Shown here in pieces: positions 21,177 through 33,100 of a DNA stretch of 64,000 bases. The translations under genes were made by a program, and so were the position numbers. Under the pieces are notes generated by a model. It had not been told where the DNA came from. It ran no database searches and was given only the letters and a program-made list of their open reading frames with translations. The stretch's first letter is position 1; every line of letters starts with the position of its first letter. This DNA comes from Chloromonas sp. AAM2 (Eukaryota > Chlorophyta > Chlorophyceae > Chlamydomonadales > Chlamydomonadaceae), in assembly GCA_004335635.1 (NCBI GenBank), contig QAXH01005980.1:46521-110520 (forward strand), written 5' to 3'.

Positions 21177-24100
21177 ATGGCAGCAATTCTTGTGGAGGCA
21201 CAGGAACTGCTGCAAGCTGTGCTTGAATTGGTCAAGCACATACCACACTTGAAGTTTTTGCTGCTGGCCATACCAGTGCTGCTACTGGTGCGGCACGTGC
21301 TGTCTGACATTGCGTCGGAGGCGTCCATTCCTCGTCTAGATGTCAAACCAACCGAATGTAAGGCACGCGAGTAAACTCAGATCAGATCCACCCTTCCTCA
21401 ACTCACATTGGCATTTTCATCCACCCTTGCAGTTGAGGCTCAAGACACCATCACAGCCTCTCAGTATGACCCCAAGAAGCCCCCGGCAGATGGCGTTGTG
21501 GCCTGCTATGACCCGAGTACCATGCAGCTTCTTGGGCACGTGCCTGCCATGTCACCACGCATGGTGAGATGCCAATGGTGTCAATGCATGGCCATGCTTG
21601 TGACGCGCCTCACTCCTGGACTTCATTCGTTTCATCCACGCCTGGTTTGCAGGTCAAAGACATCATCGGCAGGGGCAAGGTTGCAGCCCAGGTAGGCTGA
21701 TGACTGATCCAAATGGAGGCTTTGCACCTTTGAACAGCCCACGCTGCTCTACAGCAGCAGTACTTGTCCTGGATCTTGTTTCCAGGAATGGAAGAAGTCT
21801 TCTTTTGCCCAGCGTCGCAAGCTTCTGCGGATTCTCCTCAAGTTCATTATTGAGAACCAGGAGACCATTTGCAGGTGGGTTCAGCGCACTAGGTGGATGA
21901 GCTTTCCTGTTGTACCTCGTCTGAGACTTGCCAACTTGCTGAACGTTACTGCATACCAGCAAATGCACGTACCCATGATCACACAATGTAGCACCTGTTC
22001 ACACTAACCTGCTTGCACTGTTGCTTGGGCGGTCACGCCTGTGCTATTGCGCTCTGCAGGGTCGCTGCTCGTGATTCAGGCAAAGCTATGCTAGATGCTG
22101 TCATGGGTGAGGTGATTGTGACGTGTGAGAAAATTCACTGGCTGTGCCGGGAGGGCGAGCGATGGCTGAAGCCGGAAAACAGGTCGTCAGGCATCATGGC
22201 CTTCTACAAGAAAGCCAGAGTGGAATACCATCCAGTGGGAGTGGTGAGAGGGCTTGCATGGCAACAGCAACACAGCCCTCCACACAGGACACACAAAACC
22301 GGGTTACACAGAACCACACTCATGGCTCAAGCCTCAAGACTTGCACAGCGCCACCCATTGTTGGTGCATTCATGTGCATCACTTGGTGCAACCTCGAAAT
22401 TTAGGTGGCAGGTGACAGATATTGGCTTGGGTAAGTGACGTCGCATGGCGCATGAGTTGTGGTTGCAACCCTGAGTTGGGCAGTACGACCTGCAGCTGCC
22501 TCAACTTTGACAGTTAATGGTCACGATGTTTCTACGCCGCTACAGGTGGGCGCCATTGTGCCTTGGAACTATCCGTTCCACAACGTGCTGAATCCAATGA
22601 CCGCCGCCCTGTTCTCCGGCAACGCCCTAGTGATCAAGGTGAAGAGGCTTGGGCATGCTTGGACATGGCTGCAGATTCAGGCCAGCGCCCTTGAAATTCA
22701 GTGCTGGTTGGACAGCCTGGTGTGCTTGTTTGCGGATTGCACTTGTTACATATCGTTTTGCTGCCTGGCAGCCACAGCTGGACCCACAGCTATTTCCTCG
22801 TGCTTTGCTCCTCAGGTGTCAGAGCATGCATCCTGGTCCACACTGTACTACGGCCGGTTCATCCAGGCAGCGCTGGCTGCAGCAGGCGCACCACAGGACC
22901 TAGTTCAGTTCGTGACAGGCTTTGGAGATGCTGGCAGTGCGCTAGTCACAGGGGGTGAGGCATTTGTGGTGTCCGCAGGGCACGGGCTTGTGAGGCCATG
23001 GCATCAATGGACATCGGGTCACGTGCATCAGCTGCTTGGCATTATTGACAGACAAGTGCCTGCTATGTTTGTCCATGCCCTTGCATGTGCGGCATGTTGT
23101 CATTTGTCGCAGACATGGCGATGATAGGTTTCTTGGGCAGTGTGAAGTCATGGTGGTGATGCGGCAATGATGTTTGTGGTGCCGCCTTGTTGCAGGTGTG
23201 AACAAGTTGATCTTTGTGGGTTCGACCCAGGTGAGCCACGTGCTGGGTTCTCCATTCATCTTTCAGTTGTCCAACAATGAGCAGTTTGCCAGACCGACCA
23301 GCACACTCAGAACATGCAACCCTGGCTACGGTCCAACGCAAGCAGGCAACCACACCTTGAGCGAAGCTCAATAGATCAGGTAGCCTGTGTGCAGACATCA
23401 TTGCTATTCACATTGAGCTTGCCAGGACATGACTACAGATCAGATAGCCCCTGCCCTGAAGGTTGATGATTAAACTTGTAACTGCCCTTGATGGCGTTTG
23501 CCAGGTGGGCAAGAAGGTGATGGCAGCAGCTTCAGAGACCCTCACGCCTGTGGTGCTGGAGTTGGGAGGCAAGGACGCCTTTGTGGTGTGTGAGGACGCC
23601 AACGTGGATGAGGTAAGAGGATCCCCTCGTGATGATGACCTGAAATGCCAGTGACCATCCTCTCTTGATGATCTTCCTGACTCTGCCCAGAGGAAAGAAT
23701 GCAAGGGCAAGTTGGCGACCGACCGGTCCGCTTCGGATAGCACATGTACACCCCACAAATGGGGCAAATGATTCCAGCAGACGCAGTGACCAGGCTAGAC
23801 ACGCACTCAGTAGGTGACTGCTAGCTGGTAGGCGTTCACTCCAGTGGCGATAGCAAGTTATACTGACGTAAGCTTGTACTCACAAAAGTATCTTCTGTAC
23901 CCATAGTCACAGTTTACAGTCAGCAATAGTGCACGTGCACTCTGTTTTTCCTGGCCACCTCACGACCACCTCTAATGTGCGTTGTACCTGTATTGTGCTT
24001 GTGTTGCAGATGGTTCAGGTGGCCATGAAGGCGGCGTACCTCAACTGTGGCCAGAACTGCGCTGGTGGGGAGAGGTTCTTCGTGCACAAGAAGGTGAGTG

Positions 24101-26371
24101 CGAGGCCGGGCGTTGACATTGTGGCGGATTGCTAGGTACAGGCACTGCTCGCAGTCCAGTGTTTTGTCATTTCGGGATCGGCATACCGCCTGGGTGAGAT
24201 TGTTATCAACAGGCCTCATTTGTCATTGATGCACTGGAGTTGGCCGTCGGTTCTGTTACGCTTTTTGTTGCCTGAAGCAGTTCAAAGCTGGCATGCATGC
24301 ATAGTCTGTGCCATATCCTCAGGTATGCTTGCTGATTCGATGATACAGATCTATGATGAGTTCTGTACCAAGGTGGCGGCCACTGTCAAGCGCATGCGCC
24401 AGGGTCCAGTCCTTGGAGGCAGCATGGTGGACTGTGGGGCCATGTGCATGCCAGGTGCGTTGACTGTGCACCTAGGTAGTCGAGCTGGATTGACTCACCT
24501 GGTTCCATGGTATAGCTAGGCCACATGCCCAGTTTCCCAGCGTATGAAATGCAGGGCACGTCCACGTATGAAGCACGTGTACCCAAGCGTCACAGGCTTC
24601 ACGCCATGCATACGTGATGACACAAGCAGATACGCTTGATATGCGCACATGCAAATGACTGCCTTGTTGCTTTCGCAGGCCTGGCTGAGAAGATCCAATC
24701 ACTGGTGGATGATGCTGTTGCCATGGGCGCGCGAGCCCTGGCCGGTGGTAAGATCAACCGGGAGCTGGGTGGTCAGTTCTTCATGCCCACTGTGCTGGCA
24801 GACGTCCGGCCAGGCATGCGCATCTGGGAGGAGGAGGTGTTCGGCCCAGTGAGTGACGTGCAACAGGAAATAGATCAGGATTGGCACCAGTGCTTGAATT
24901 AAGTGGCCAGTCACGTCATCTGCTGATGCGATTCAACAGCTAACCGTGGCGCGGCAGAACTGCTGGGTCACAGCACCAGTGCTTGAGTAAGCAATGGCAT
25001 TTGATGTCGTTGTTGCAGGTCATGTCCTTGATCCCTTGGAGTGACGATGAGGAAGTCGTCAACCTGGTCAACGACTGTGACTTTGGCCTGGGTTCAAACG
25101 TGTTCTCAGCCAACCAGGCAAGGGCAAGGTGCGCATCCTTTGGTTCGGTGTCACGAACACGCCAGGATTGCCAGGCAACGACTCCGTGCAAAGCAAAGAG
25201 TGGGAATGCAGGAGCGGTGAAAGGATTCCATAGTCAGCATCCTGCCATCCCGCTGCCCAGGCTACTGGGCCTTGAAACGACGCCTTGGATGCTGCCAACC
25301 CAGCATTGCTACTGTCCTTCCTTGTATGCAGGTCAATCCTGAACCGCATCGATGCAGGCATGGCGTCTGTCAATGACTTTGCCAACACCTACCTGTGCCA
25401 GTCGCTGCCTTTCGGGGGTGTCAAGCACTCAGGCTTTGACCGCTTTGCAGGTCAGACTCACAATCTTTTGGCATGTTGGTTCTTGCCTGCTTACGATTTG
25501 GTTCGTTGAGTATTGTTTTGCGTCACTCTGCTGCCCATCAACCAGTCTGGTTCTCGTCTGTATCGTCATATTGCAACTCATCAACCTCTTCCAATTATTG
25601 CCACCCGCAGCTGAACGTCTTTGGCAAGTCACCCTGTGTATGTGCAGGCATTGAGGGTCTCAGGGGGCTCTGCGTGCCCAAGGCCGTGACAGAGGACCGT
25701 TTCCCCTGGCTCATGAAGACCACCCTCCCACCTCCATGGCACTACCCAGTACAGGTATGACTGCATGCATGGATGTGCATGTCCAGTCACATGCGCTTGC
25801 AGTCGCAGGCAATGCACTGTCCAGGCTCTCCATGTCCAGTTGACTATTTTGACCAGCCTGCGGTTCTCAGCAGCCTGAGAATGCAGGTACCGGTGTGGTG
25901 TGTTAGGTGGTGGACTCTCCAGGCACCGGTGGTTGAGCTGCCTAGTTGAGAACTGAAACAATAACACTTCTGGGCCAACTGAGCTTTTGACTGGGACTGA
26001 TGCGATACTGACGTCTCCTTGCATACTTTGGATAACGAGCCAAGCCATGCAACGAGCCATGCAACGAGCCATGCACCTGACGTGCGGTGAGCATGATGTT
26101 GGCTATGTCTTGCGGTGCTGCAGGACATCGCCTTTCCTTTTGCCACTGGCCTTGTGACCATGTTCTACGGGCCTAGCCTGCTCGTTCAATTCAAGGTCAG
26201 TGGTGGTCATGTAATCAGCTCAAGCCGCAGACCTGTGCAAGCTGAATGAAGAGGACACGTACCGCACATGACTGACCCAGAAAACGACCATGTGTTGCAT
26301 TGCAGGGCCTTCTGCGTGTAGCTGCATGCTTTCTCGCACCATCTACAGTCAAGAAACCCAAGACCAACTGA
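21177..26371 (+). CDS. ALDH22A1: ER-type aldehyde dehydrogenase, ALDH22A1 family
   Basis: NAD(P)-dependent oxidation of aldehydes to acids; the native substrate of family 22 is unknown. Exons: 21177-21357, 21433-21563, 21653-21691, 21786-21874, 22060-22243, 22546-22638, 22816-22954, 23196-23230, 23505-23612, 24010-24093, 24349-24454, 24679-24848, 25019-25128, 25332-25450, 25648-25754, 26124-26195, 26306-26371. They give 610 residues, like plant ALDH22A1 (about 600). An N-terminal hydrophobic helix ([12 protein letters not shown], near residue 30) should anchor it. [26 protein letters not shown] (catalytic Glu316), QNCAGGERF (catalytic Cys350), EEVFGP and [19 protein letters not shown] are all present, and the 34-residue Glu-Cys spacing is normal. 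The plant family's extra C-terminal segment is kept, and the protein ends KKPKTN, a KxKxx ER-retrieval signal. It is divergent from TIM9. Part of exon 12 and its intron has been copied to 16097. Confidence 0.95.
24823..24951 (+). repeat. Parent sequence of the fragment copied to 16097-16245
   Basis: This is the last ~25 bases of the ALDH exon ending at 24848 plus about 100 bases of intron. It is nearly identical to 16097-16245. See the entry there. Confidence 0.85.
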
Positions 26372-26460
26372 GAAAACATGGGATCATGGTTCACCGCAGA
26401 CCGTATCCAAAAAAAGGCTCGCCACACAGCTACAGCGCCGAGACGATGCTCTACTCTCTT

Positions 26461-26465
26461 TGTAA
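26461..26465 (+). terminator. TGTAA poly(A) signal of the ALDH22 gene
   Basis: TGTAA lies 90 nt after the stop codon. TGTAA is the established poly(A) signal of chlorophycean green algae, and the spacing is reasonable for a 3' UTR. Confidence 0.55.
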
Positions 26466-27127
26466 GGCATGGCTAATGATATCTCGCATAGCCCCTTTTT
26501 AGGTCTAACGAGGTATGCGGTCAGGATAGCACCTCGAGGGGTTGGCCACCACCATTACTATCCTGGTGTGTCGCAATCCCCTTCACATGTAGATTGGACG
26601 CGTTGGAATCCCTCCCCTCTTGTGATCGAAAATAGCCGGTCATCTTGCATGGTGCAATTTTGTCGGACTTCAGAGCTTGCACGTGTTGGCCACGTAAGGC
26701 TTTGCATGCATGGTTATGACCTGCTAGAAGGTGCTGCCATTTGTTACAACACTGCAGCTACAACACTGCACTGCTACAACACTGCAGAAAGTTCAGCTAT
26801 GGCTTGTCAGATTCATTCAGGCACATATTTCTATGTGAAGGATGGGGCCATTAGTCAGCATTTACTGGATCTGTAACCAATCAATGCGCCAGTAAACGAG
26901 CAGGGTGTGTGAGCTGGACGCCGAGGGAATCAGAGAGTCGTGCGCTGTCGGGCAGAAACGCTCGGGTTCTTGAAGTTTAAAAGTCCTTGTCGGAGTATGC
27001 GCGCATCTGCAATGCTTTACCTGGACTCCCTGACGCCTGGGACGCATTGTGATGCAATCGTGAGAGCCTTGCGTGGCTGTGACGAGCACCGAGCCCATTC
27101 AATTCCAGACGCGGGGCCTGGCGAGCC
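26466..27127. other. Spacer between ALDH22 and the SYCP2-like gene
   Basis: No exon was recognised. It holds the dispersed-repeat copy at 26585-26629 and a three-fold CTACAACACTGCA(G) short tandem (about 26744-26786). It must also contain the promoter of the downstream gene. Confidence 0.5.
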
Positions 27128-30100
27128 ATGGAGGAATCTGACCTTCTCCGCAGGATCATAGTGAGTCGCTGGCTATGGGCTAAGGGACTGGACATCTAGG
27201 AAGGCATCCAGATGGAGATGGGATTTAAGAGTCACGCGGTGCTCAGCATTTTGAGAGCCAGATCAAACTTCGCGAAGCGCGCTCGCCCAGCGTACCGCAA
27301 TTGGCTTCAACTTTGGCAGTGTACACCACAGGAAGGACTGGACTGCTTTTGAAGGGTGATGATATGCGTTCCTGCTTCTGAAGCCCTGCTTAGAAGTCTG
27401 AAACTGCGCCCGGAGCACACGCAATCCTCGGCATCGACGTCAAAGCCTGGTTCACTGCCGTTCCCGCACGCTCGCAGGACATCCTTCGGGATGACACAAT
27501 CGACAACATGCGAGCTGCTGACGAGCTTGGCACTCTTGCTCAAGAGTATAGGTCGCTGGGTCCGGACGAGCAGGATGCTGTCTACAATCAAGACGATGCT
27601 GAAGCCATGGAGGAGTTCGTCTCGGCGATGTTTGAGCGATTCGTCCTGGTAGGGACAAGAGGGCCAAGTGCGTGGCCAACGCTGCATGCAATTGCATCGT
27701 TTACCGGGAAGCCCTGCAATGCAATGCATGCTCATGCAGCCCAGTTGCATGCTGTCTCCTGTTGCCGCAGCTTGAGTCCCCTGACCATGGCATGGACGTT
27801 GAGGTTCAAGGGCAGCTGATGACAGCAGTCCTCAAGCTCATGCCTGCAGGCATAACGTGAGTGGCGGGCTGGCGATGCCAGGCATGCAGCACAGCCCTTC
27901 GTGTGCCCTTGTTCCAGCCCGTACCCTTGCCATGCAGAGTGTCAATGGCAGTCACTTGGAGACGTTCATCTGTCATCCAGCTCATTCTGGAATGTGAGGA
28001 TTGGCTGCAGGGGTGCGCTAGCAGAGGCGTTGTTCAGCAGGCAGTACGTCGACATGCTATGTGGTGTCATGGATGCAGTATTTGACCTGGAAGATGTTGA
28101 GGTAGGCAGTGGCCATGTTTGTGGAATTCTTGCATGGGTAATGATGCTAGCGGCAACCTGGACCCCAGCTCGGCATCAGCATGAGACGATGCTTGAAGGT
28201 CAAGTGTCAGCCATATTATTGCTGCTTCAGCCGAGAGTCGACAGAATGACAAAGGATGGTAATGCATGTCGCCAGCAACTTTCCCATGCTCTTTATGGTT
28301 TGCTGCAGAAGAACCAGGACAGCCAGACCCTTTTGGCATTAATCCTTCAGGCGCTCAATGATCTAGCAGAGGCAGAACTTCCCTCAGGTGAGCAGTAACA
28401 GCAACGTGTGAGACATGGTCCTTTGCATGCAGTTCTCGCAATCGACCTTTGCAAATCATGCAATGAGTGTTCTTCTGTTGATGTATTGTTTGCTTTTCTC
28501 CTCGTGCTTTCTCGTAGCTTTTCTGTTGATTGCTGCCTACTGGCAGCCCTGCCCATGGCCATTCTTACACCTCTTGTCCACGCTCGTTGCAGGTCCATCA
28601 CAGCGCAAGCGCTCCTCCCCCGCTGCTCAGGAGCTCGTGGGACAGGCAGTGCTCAAAACTCTGCTCAAGAACATACCCAGGACAAAGTGAGGGGAGCATG
28701 TGGCCGCTTCTGTTGACTTATAACTAAACTGGTTGCCTCCCTTTGCGAGCAAACAGACCCAAGGGGTTGAAGTACAGATGCATGTAGACCATGTGCTTAC
28801 TTTACTATCTTACTACGTTACATGTGCATGGCATGGGAGAAGCAACAGGCTCGATGGCAACAAGCAGATGAACATGGTGGAATCTGCCTCTGTCAACTTG
28901 GAACTCAGAAGTGTTTGCCTTGCAAGAACTTATTTGCGAGACAATAGCCCAGGGGAGTGCAACTAGACCATGTGTTCACTTTTGCACACCGTGTACTATC
29001 TCATGGCAACAAACAAATACACCTGGTGGCACCTGCCCTGGTGCTCCGCAGGTCCATGCGAGTGAATGTGCGGCGCGGTGCAGCATCTCTGTTACTGGCT
29101 CTGCTAACACACAGCTCAGCCAATCAGAAGCTCCTGGCTGAACCAGAGGAAGAAGAGGCACTCCAGGAAGTGTTCAATACCTATCTGGTGGCCTGTGGCG
29201 ACTTTGCCACACAGGTGCGGGATAACCTGGCTGAACCTATGCATGGATTGGCTCGCCCTTGCTTTTCAGCTCAAGCATTTAGTTGCAGCCCTGTGGACCA
29301 TGAGTAGTCCTTGTCTGCAGACTGGCAAATTAGGGTGCATGACGCACTCTATACCAGTCTTGTGTCTACAAGTACATCCTTCTACAAGCCGTGTGCTCCG
29401 TGGCACTGCAGGTTGATCTAATGGAGATGCTGTACCGCTGCTGCAAGAACCAGCTGAAACACGCAGCAGACAAGTGCATTGCCAACCCTCAGGTGGGCGA
29501 TTGCGTCCTACTGGGCCGGGAGGACCAGCCTTTTACACACCAGCAGAGACAGTTACCAAACAATCTCAGCATTCATTGGCCAACAGGAACATGGACCAGC
29601 GGATCGGACGGGACACCCTGCCATCACGACTATGGGCAGCCTGGCATGTAATGTATCAGTAACGTTGGTTTGATAATGACACCTCAACTGCCTGGAGGTG
29701 TATTGATGCCTGCCTGGTGTCAAGAATCACTCATCAATACACTGCCTGGTGAGGAGGTGTATTGATGCCTGCCTGGTGACGGTGTGCCACATGTCAGGTG
29801 CGTCAGAGGTTCCAGCAGATGCTGGCCAAGAGCTCCAAGACAGTGGACCTGGCCACAGAGCTGAGGCAGGTGCTGGCCATTCTCAACACGTCGTCACCAA
29901 ACCCTAGGTAGGTGCCACCTCTCAATTGCTCAAAAAGCAAGGGTATCTGCAAGCATGAGCCCAGCAACCGGCTCTAGGACAATCTCGCGGCATGATGATT
30001 ACACATTGCATTCAACCTTGCCTTGTCAGGAAGCTTTGGGCCTGCACTTGAGCTTCAACTTGCATGCTGCATCCGACACATGGTAGCCCCCTTCCACATG

Positions 30101-33100
30101 CACTGTGCCATTGCGTGTCTCCTGCGTATGGCAGCGTCCACTCCTTCCTGGCTGACTCCATCCGGTACAGCGCGCCCGAGTTGGTGCGTCCCGCTGACAT
30201 GTGGGTGGACCTGGGCGACCAGCAGATCACGTTCAACGCGAAGGTCATGGAGCAGGTGGGCAGGCAATAGAGGCATGTGTCAGAGGCATGTGCACGGTTG
30301 GTATGCATGGGCACGTGCCGGGGGTTCTTCGCATGCTTGGGGTATACCGTTGGTATCACACTATGGCACCAAATGCCTAGGTCCTTTCTACTGTAAGCCT
30401 ACTGGTAGGAAACACGCCTTTAATATGAGTGGCAAGAGTGTGGGTGCTGACGGGCGTGCTAGGCTCAATAGGAACGCAGGCCAGGGCAGCTGGCCGACTG
30501 AGGCGCAGCCAGGTTACGAGCGCTGCAGGAAAGATGGAAGACTGGAGGGCAGGATGAGATGGGCTTACATGAAATGGATTACTAGGGGTAAAACGAGGAG
30601 GAAACCAAAGATGAATGCTACGCATTCCAGGGCAAGAGCAGTCGAGTACAACTGAATTACAGCGGAGCAGGACAAGATGGGTGTGCATGCTTATCTTCTA
30701 GGACTCGATTGAGTGCAGCAATGGCGCTTAGCATTGGTTATGCCAGCAGCCATAATATACATATGTACGGTATATGTCAGCAGCCAAGGCCTGGCTGGGT
30801 TGCATTGCTGCCACAGGACACCCCAGCTGGCACAGTGGACGACATGGCAGGCGAGCCTCTGGACTTCGAGTTCCGACACATCAAGTGGGTGCCTGCGAGG
30901 GCCACATACACAAGCATGCTCAGCGCTTCACGCTGCACAGATTCTCTCGCCAGGACTTTGCGTGGGCATTCAAGAGCATGACCAGTGCTTTACCCTGCGG
31001 CAAAGGTTTTGTTGCCAGACATTTGATGATTGCGTCTTACTACAGCAAGCCGCAGAAGAGGCTGAACGTTGCCGCATAAACTGCAGGTATGGATAACCTA
31101 GAGTGCACTGAAAGGGAGCTGCCTGGCTGTGATGTGGCCAGGCCTTTGCCAGCACTGTTTTCCCACGCACGATAGTTGTACAATGTTGTACAATGTACAT
31201 ACATGCTTGCGCCATCTCTTGTTTGACTTGTCCGAGAATCCAAATGTTAGAAGACACTCACTCATTCACGTGCTGTTTGCATGCAGGCTTGCCCAAGTGA
31301 AGGATGCCCCAGACGACCCCAGAATGTGTGTGGTGAATCTGACCATGTTCCAGAACCCTGAACTGCTTGAGTCCTACGCACCACTGACGGCAGAGTGAGT
31401 GGGTGCACCATGCTGGTAGCGGTCGCCTACTAATGACTGTGATACTGGCAAGGTATGCGCATGGCGGCATGACCAATGCAGGCTAACGCTGCCCGGCCTT
31501 TCCTGATCACGCGAGAACTTGCTTCAATACTTCATTAACTTGCACTCCAATTTATCAAACTCAAATCTGCCCCAACCAGGCAGAGATTCACAGCAACCCT
31601 TATTGTCCTGTCCTATAGCGTGAGGAAAGGCTGCCAATGTAAACATGCAGTAGCCCTGTAGCAGGGGGTAGGCACAAGATTATCTTTCGACCCATACCGG
31701 GTTTAGCCCAGTTTCTTCGCGGCAATGGCCAAGGCATACTCCAAAGAGCTTACATTCAAATTCTGAGGACATTCTGAGCAGGTCAGGAACAGGGGGGTCT
31801 GTGGCTGGGTAAGGGGTGAAAAAGGAAATATCAGGCCTTGCGGGAAAATCGTTTTGCAGGCCATCCATCGATATCTGACCATGCCATTGTGCCGGGATCG
31901 TTGAGACCTACACGATGGCATACTCAGATGGGTCCGGAAACCCATGCAGGGTCCGGAAACAGCCGGTGAAGGGCAGGGGTGCTCAGGACCGGCAACGTAC
32001 TCTGACCCTGAAAGGTGTATCAAACCTGAACAGTTCTTTGTTTGCACTAGTGCATTAGACAGCTCTAATAAAACCGAGCAGAATGGCATAGTCAACTCGG
32101 GGACGACCGGTAACCAACATGCGGGCCAGAAACGGCCGGAAACCGCCAGAGACTGTGACTCTGGAAACTGACACAAACCTGAACAGTTTTTGGTTTTTGA
32201 TAGTGCAGTGGAAAGCTCTCATCAGATTGAACGCAATGGCATACTCAAACTCTAGAATGGACCCGTACATTGGCTGTTGGGGGTGGGTGAGTCCCAGTTC
32301 CCCTGTCTGGCCAAAAGTCAGGCGTGGGTCGGATAAAATGAGAGTGCCTACCCCCTGCCTGTAGGTCACCATTCTGTTTATCATTTGTGTGCTGCAGGCC
32401 GTTGGCTGTCACCCTACGAGCAAGAAAGGACGTTGCCGCGCCTCTGCTCAGCCACCTGCCCTCTCCACTGATCAACGTGGCATCGCAGGACGAGGCCTTT
32501 CAGCACCTCAGCCAGCCCCAGCCGAAGGCAGACAAGCCAAAAAACAAGATGTCAAGGTAAGCAGTATGTAGCAGTGTGTGGCAGTGTGTGGCAGTGTGTG
32601 GCGGTGTGTGCAGTGGCTGATGCTCGGGTGCATCATGGTGTGCATCTTGTGCTCGTGGTGTCATGTGTATGAGTTCTGTTATACTGAGGCAAGACAGCTC
32701 CAACCACACAGCCTTTTGGCCTAGAAGAGCCCGCAGTTTGCGAGCAGCTTGCCATGTCAAGGTGAGCAGTACGTAGCAGCGTTTGCAGTGACTGGTGTTC
32801 TGGCACAGTGGCGTCGTGTGTACCGCTTTACATACCACGTGTGTGATGTTTCATTGCATTGTGATGAGACCGCATCAGCCTGGCACGTGTTCTGAGCATC
32901 TTGTCTCTGAGCTTAGCATGGGTTTGTGATTGTCTCGCGTGCTTTTGTGCCCCTCTGCGTTTGTTTGCAGGGGAATCACGGTGTACACCACATCAGCTAG
33001 GCCCCAGGCAAGCGGCGCACCCCCCGGGTCGTCTGCACCTGCCCAAGCTGCTGCAGCACAGCAGCCCCAGCAGGCTCCAGTTTCTACCGTTTCTATCCCT

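Noticed and set aside
30023..30655. 210-aa plus-strand open frame with a basic C-terminal part
   Set aside because: The first part overlaps a real exon (30135-30255) in another frame and the rest lies in its intron. No known domain and no acceptor support it.
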